In this document: positions 63,060 to 64,000 of the stretch, piece after piece | Position numbering within the stretch: position 1 is the stretch's first letter | Layout of the letters: every line of letters begins with the position of its first letter | From: Pseudoruegeria aquimaris | GTDB taxonomy: Bacteria > Pseudomonadota > Alphaproteobacteria > Rhodobacterales > Rhodobacteraceae | Direction of reading: 5' to 3' | DNA: 64,000 bases | Assembly: GCF_900172235.1 (NCBI RefSeq) | Contig: NZ_FWFQ01000010.1 | Span: forward strand, 1 to 64,000 | Translations under genes and position numbers: made by a program | Notes under the pieces: model-generated | Database searches by the model: none | The model's input: the letters and a program-made list of their open reading frames with translations, nothing else | What the model was told of the DNA's origin: nothing

Positions 63060-64000
63060 CTACGCCCCTGCCCCGGCCGCACCCGCGCCGCCATCCGGCC
63101 CGCCCTCGCCCAGCAGACGCACCTCGCGCTGCGGGAAGGGAATGCTGATCCCGGCCGCCTTGAAGGCATCCCAGAGCGCGAGATAGACATCCCCGCGCAC
63201 GTTGGTCAGCCCGCTGGTGGCATCGGCGATCCAGAACCGCAGCACGTAATCGACGCTGCTGTCGCCGAAGCCGGTGATATGGCACACGGGCTGCTTGTCG
63301 GGCAGCACCCGGCCCACCGACAGCGCCGCATCGATCGCCGTTTGCCGCACGAGATGCGGATCGTCGCCGTAGGAGGTTCCGAAGTGGATGTCGAGCCGAA
63401 CCAGCTCGTTGGAGTGGCTCCAGTTCACCACCTGGTTGGTGATCAGATCCTCGTTCGGGATCAGGTATTCGCGCCCGTCGCGCGTGACGACCGACACGTA
63501 GCGCGCCCCCAGCGAATCGATCCAGCCGAAGGTGTCCCCGAGGGAGATCACGTCGCCGGGCTTCACCGACTTGTCCATCAGGATGATGACGCCGGAGACG
63601 ATGTTGGACACGATCTTCTGCAGGCCGAAGCCGAGGCCGAGGCCGATGGCGCCCGAAAGCACGGTGAGGCCGGTGAGATCGAAGCCGATGGCACGCAGGC
63701 CGAAGAAGACGGCGGAGACGTAGAGAAAGGCCTGCGTGATCTTGGCGATCAGCACGCCCAGCGTGGGCGAGATGTTCTCGTTCCGCTCCGCCCAGCGGGT
63801 GATGAGGTTGGAGAGCGAGCGCGCGACGAAGACCAGCGCCCCGGTGACGACGAGCGCCTTGAAGACGATCAGCAGCGAGAGGCGGAAGTCGTTGATCTCG
63901 ATGGCGACGGCATCCATCAGCCCCGCCACCGCGCCGAGCAGGCCGGTGAAATAGAGCGCGGCATAGGCCCAGGCGCCCCACTTCAGGATACGGGCCAGCA
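63060..64000 (-). CDS. MscS family mechanosensitive channel, 5' end cut by window edge
   Basis: At least 313 residues of a small-conductance mechanosensitive channel. The frame stays open to the window end, so the N-terminus is missing. Visible are three hydrophobic segments, the pore helix LGLGFGLQKIVSNIVSGVII and the beta domain VKPGDVISLGDTFGWIDSLG, VVTRDGREYLIPNEDLITN. The C-terminal tail is Gly/Ala-rich. These channels release osmolytes on hypo-osmotic shock. Confidence 0.92.
   Translation of the reverse strand, partial: LARILKWGAWAYAALYFTGLLGAVAGLMDAVAIEINDFRLSLLIVFKALVVTGALVFVARSLSNLITRWAERNENISPTLGVLIAKITQAFLYVSAVFFGLRAIGFDLTGLTVLSGAIGLGLGFGLQKIVSNIVSGVIILMDKSVKPGDVISLGDTFGWIDSLGARYVSVVTRDGREYLIPNEDLITNQVVNWSHSNELVRLDIHFGTSYGDDPHLVRQTAIDAALSVGRVLPDKQPVCHITGFGDSSVDYVLRFWIADATSGLTNVRGDVYLALWDAFKAAGISIPFPQREVRLLGEGGPDGGAGAAGAGA

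Overview
The window is GC-rich, densely packed bacterial chromosome and looks like core genome of an alphaproteobacterium of the Rhodobacteraceae (Rhodobacter/Roseobacter group). The evidence is gene content rather than any one marker: a MipZ division-site ATPase, a smoEFGK-smoS-mtlK polyol operon, an rpsP-bluB-rimM-trmD-rplS-rpmE block, an N-terminally extended GTP cyclohydrolase II, and a short intergenic repeat (about 16450-16506) of a kind I recall from this family. I see no rRNA, no tRNA, no CRISPR array, no insertion sequence, no prophage and no gene-free stretch longer than 300 bases.

Layout. 1-2.84 kb (minus strand): a divergent carbamoyltransferase paralogue, methionine aminopeptidase and sfsA. 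2.9-5.9 kb (plus): four overlapping genes (CinA-like molybdopterin-binding protein, GNAT, AhpD-like protein, OmpA protein). 5.9-13.0 kb (minus): LysR regulator, FadH-type dienoyl-CoA reductase, two uncharacterised paired genes, an exported protein and ilvD. 13.1-19.0 kb: CPBP membrane protease, accD-folC, zapE and an MFS carrier. 19.2-20.7 kb holds the clear ruin of the window, a DUF3604 gene with several lesions. 20.7-30.2 kb: xth, an enoyl reductase-like MDR protein, an orphan OmpR-type response regulator, ribA plus an L,D-transpeptidase, ybaB-recR, an exported amidohydrolase and a porin-like protein. 30.4-37.5 kb: a DMT exporter with its LysR neighbour, azoreductase, glycosyltransferase, methyltransferase-racemase pair, a ProX-type deacylase and an OYE oxidoreductase. 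37.7-43.4 kb: ffh, chorismate mutase and the ribosomal S16/L19/L31 block with bluB inserted. 43.6-45.9 kb: RidA, small proteins and mipZ.

Two operons dominate the last third. At 46.08-53.6 kb a TPP riboswitch precedes ten tightly overlapping genes: thiD, thiO, thiS, thiG, thiE, a ThiF/MoeB-rhodanese protein, a ThiY-type binding protein, tenA and the ThiZ/ThiX ABC components. Together they make the thiazole, phosphorylate the pyrimidine, join the two halves and import or salvage pyrimidine precursors; thiC is not in the window. At 53.7-61.4 kb a LacI regulator precedes the sorbitol/mannitol ABC transporter and the two polyol dehydrogenases. The window ends with rsfS-rlmH, a lipoprotein and a partial MscS channel.

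I did not find a convincing undescribed multi-gene system. The points most worth a second look are the multiply decayed DUF3604 gene, the paired unknown proteins at 9.3-10.5 kb, the carbamoyltransferase and racemase paralogues with altered active-site motifs, the ThiF-like protein lacking its zinc cysteines, and several unassigned palindromic sites in promoter regions.
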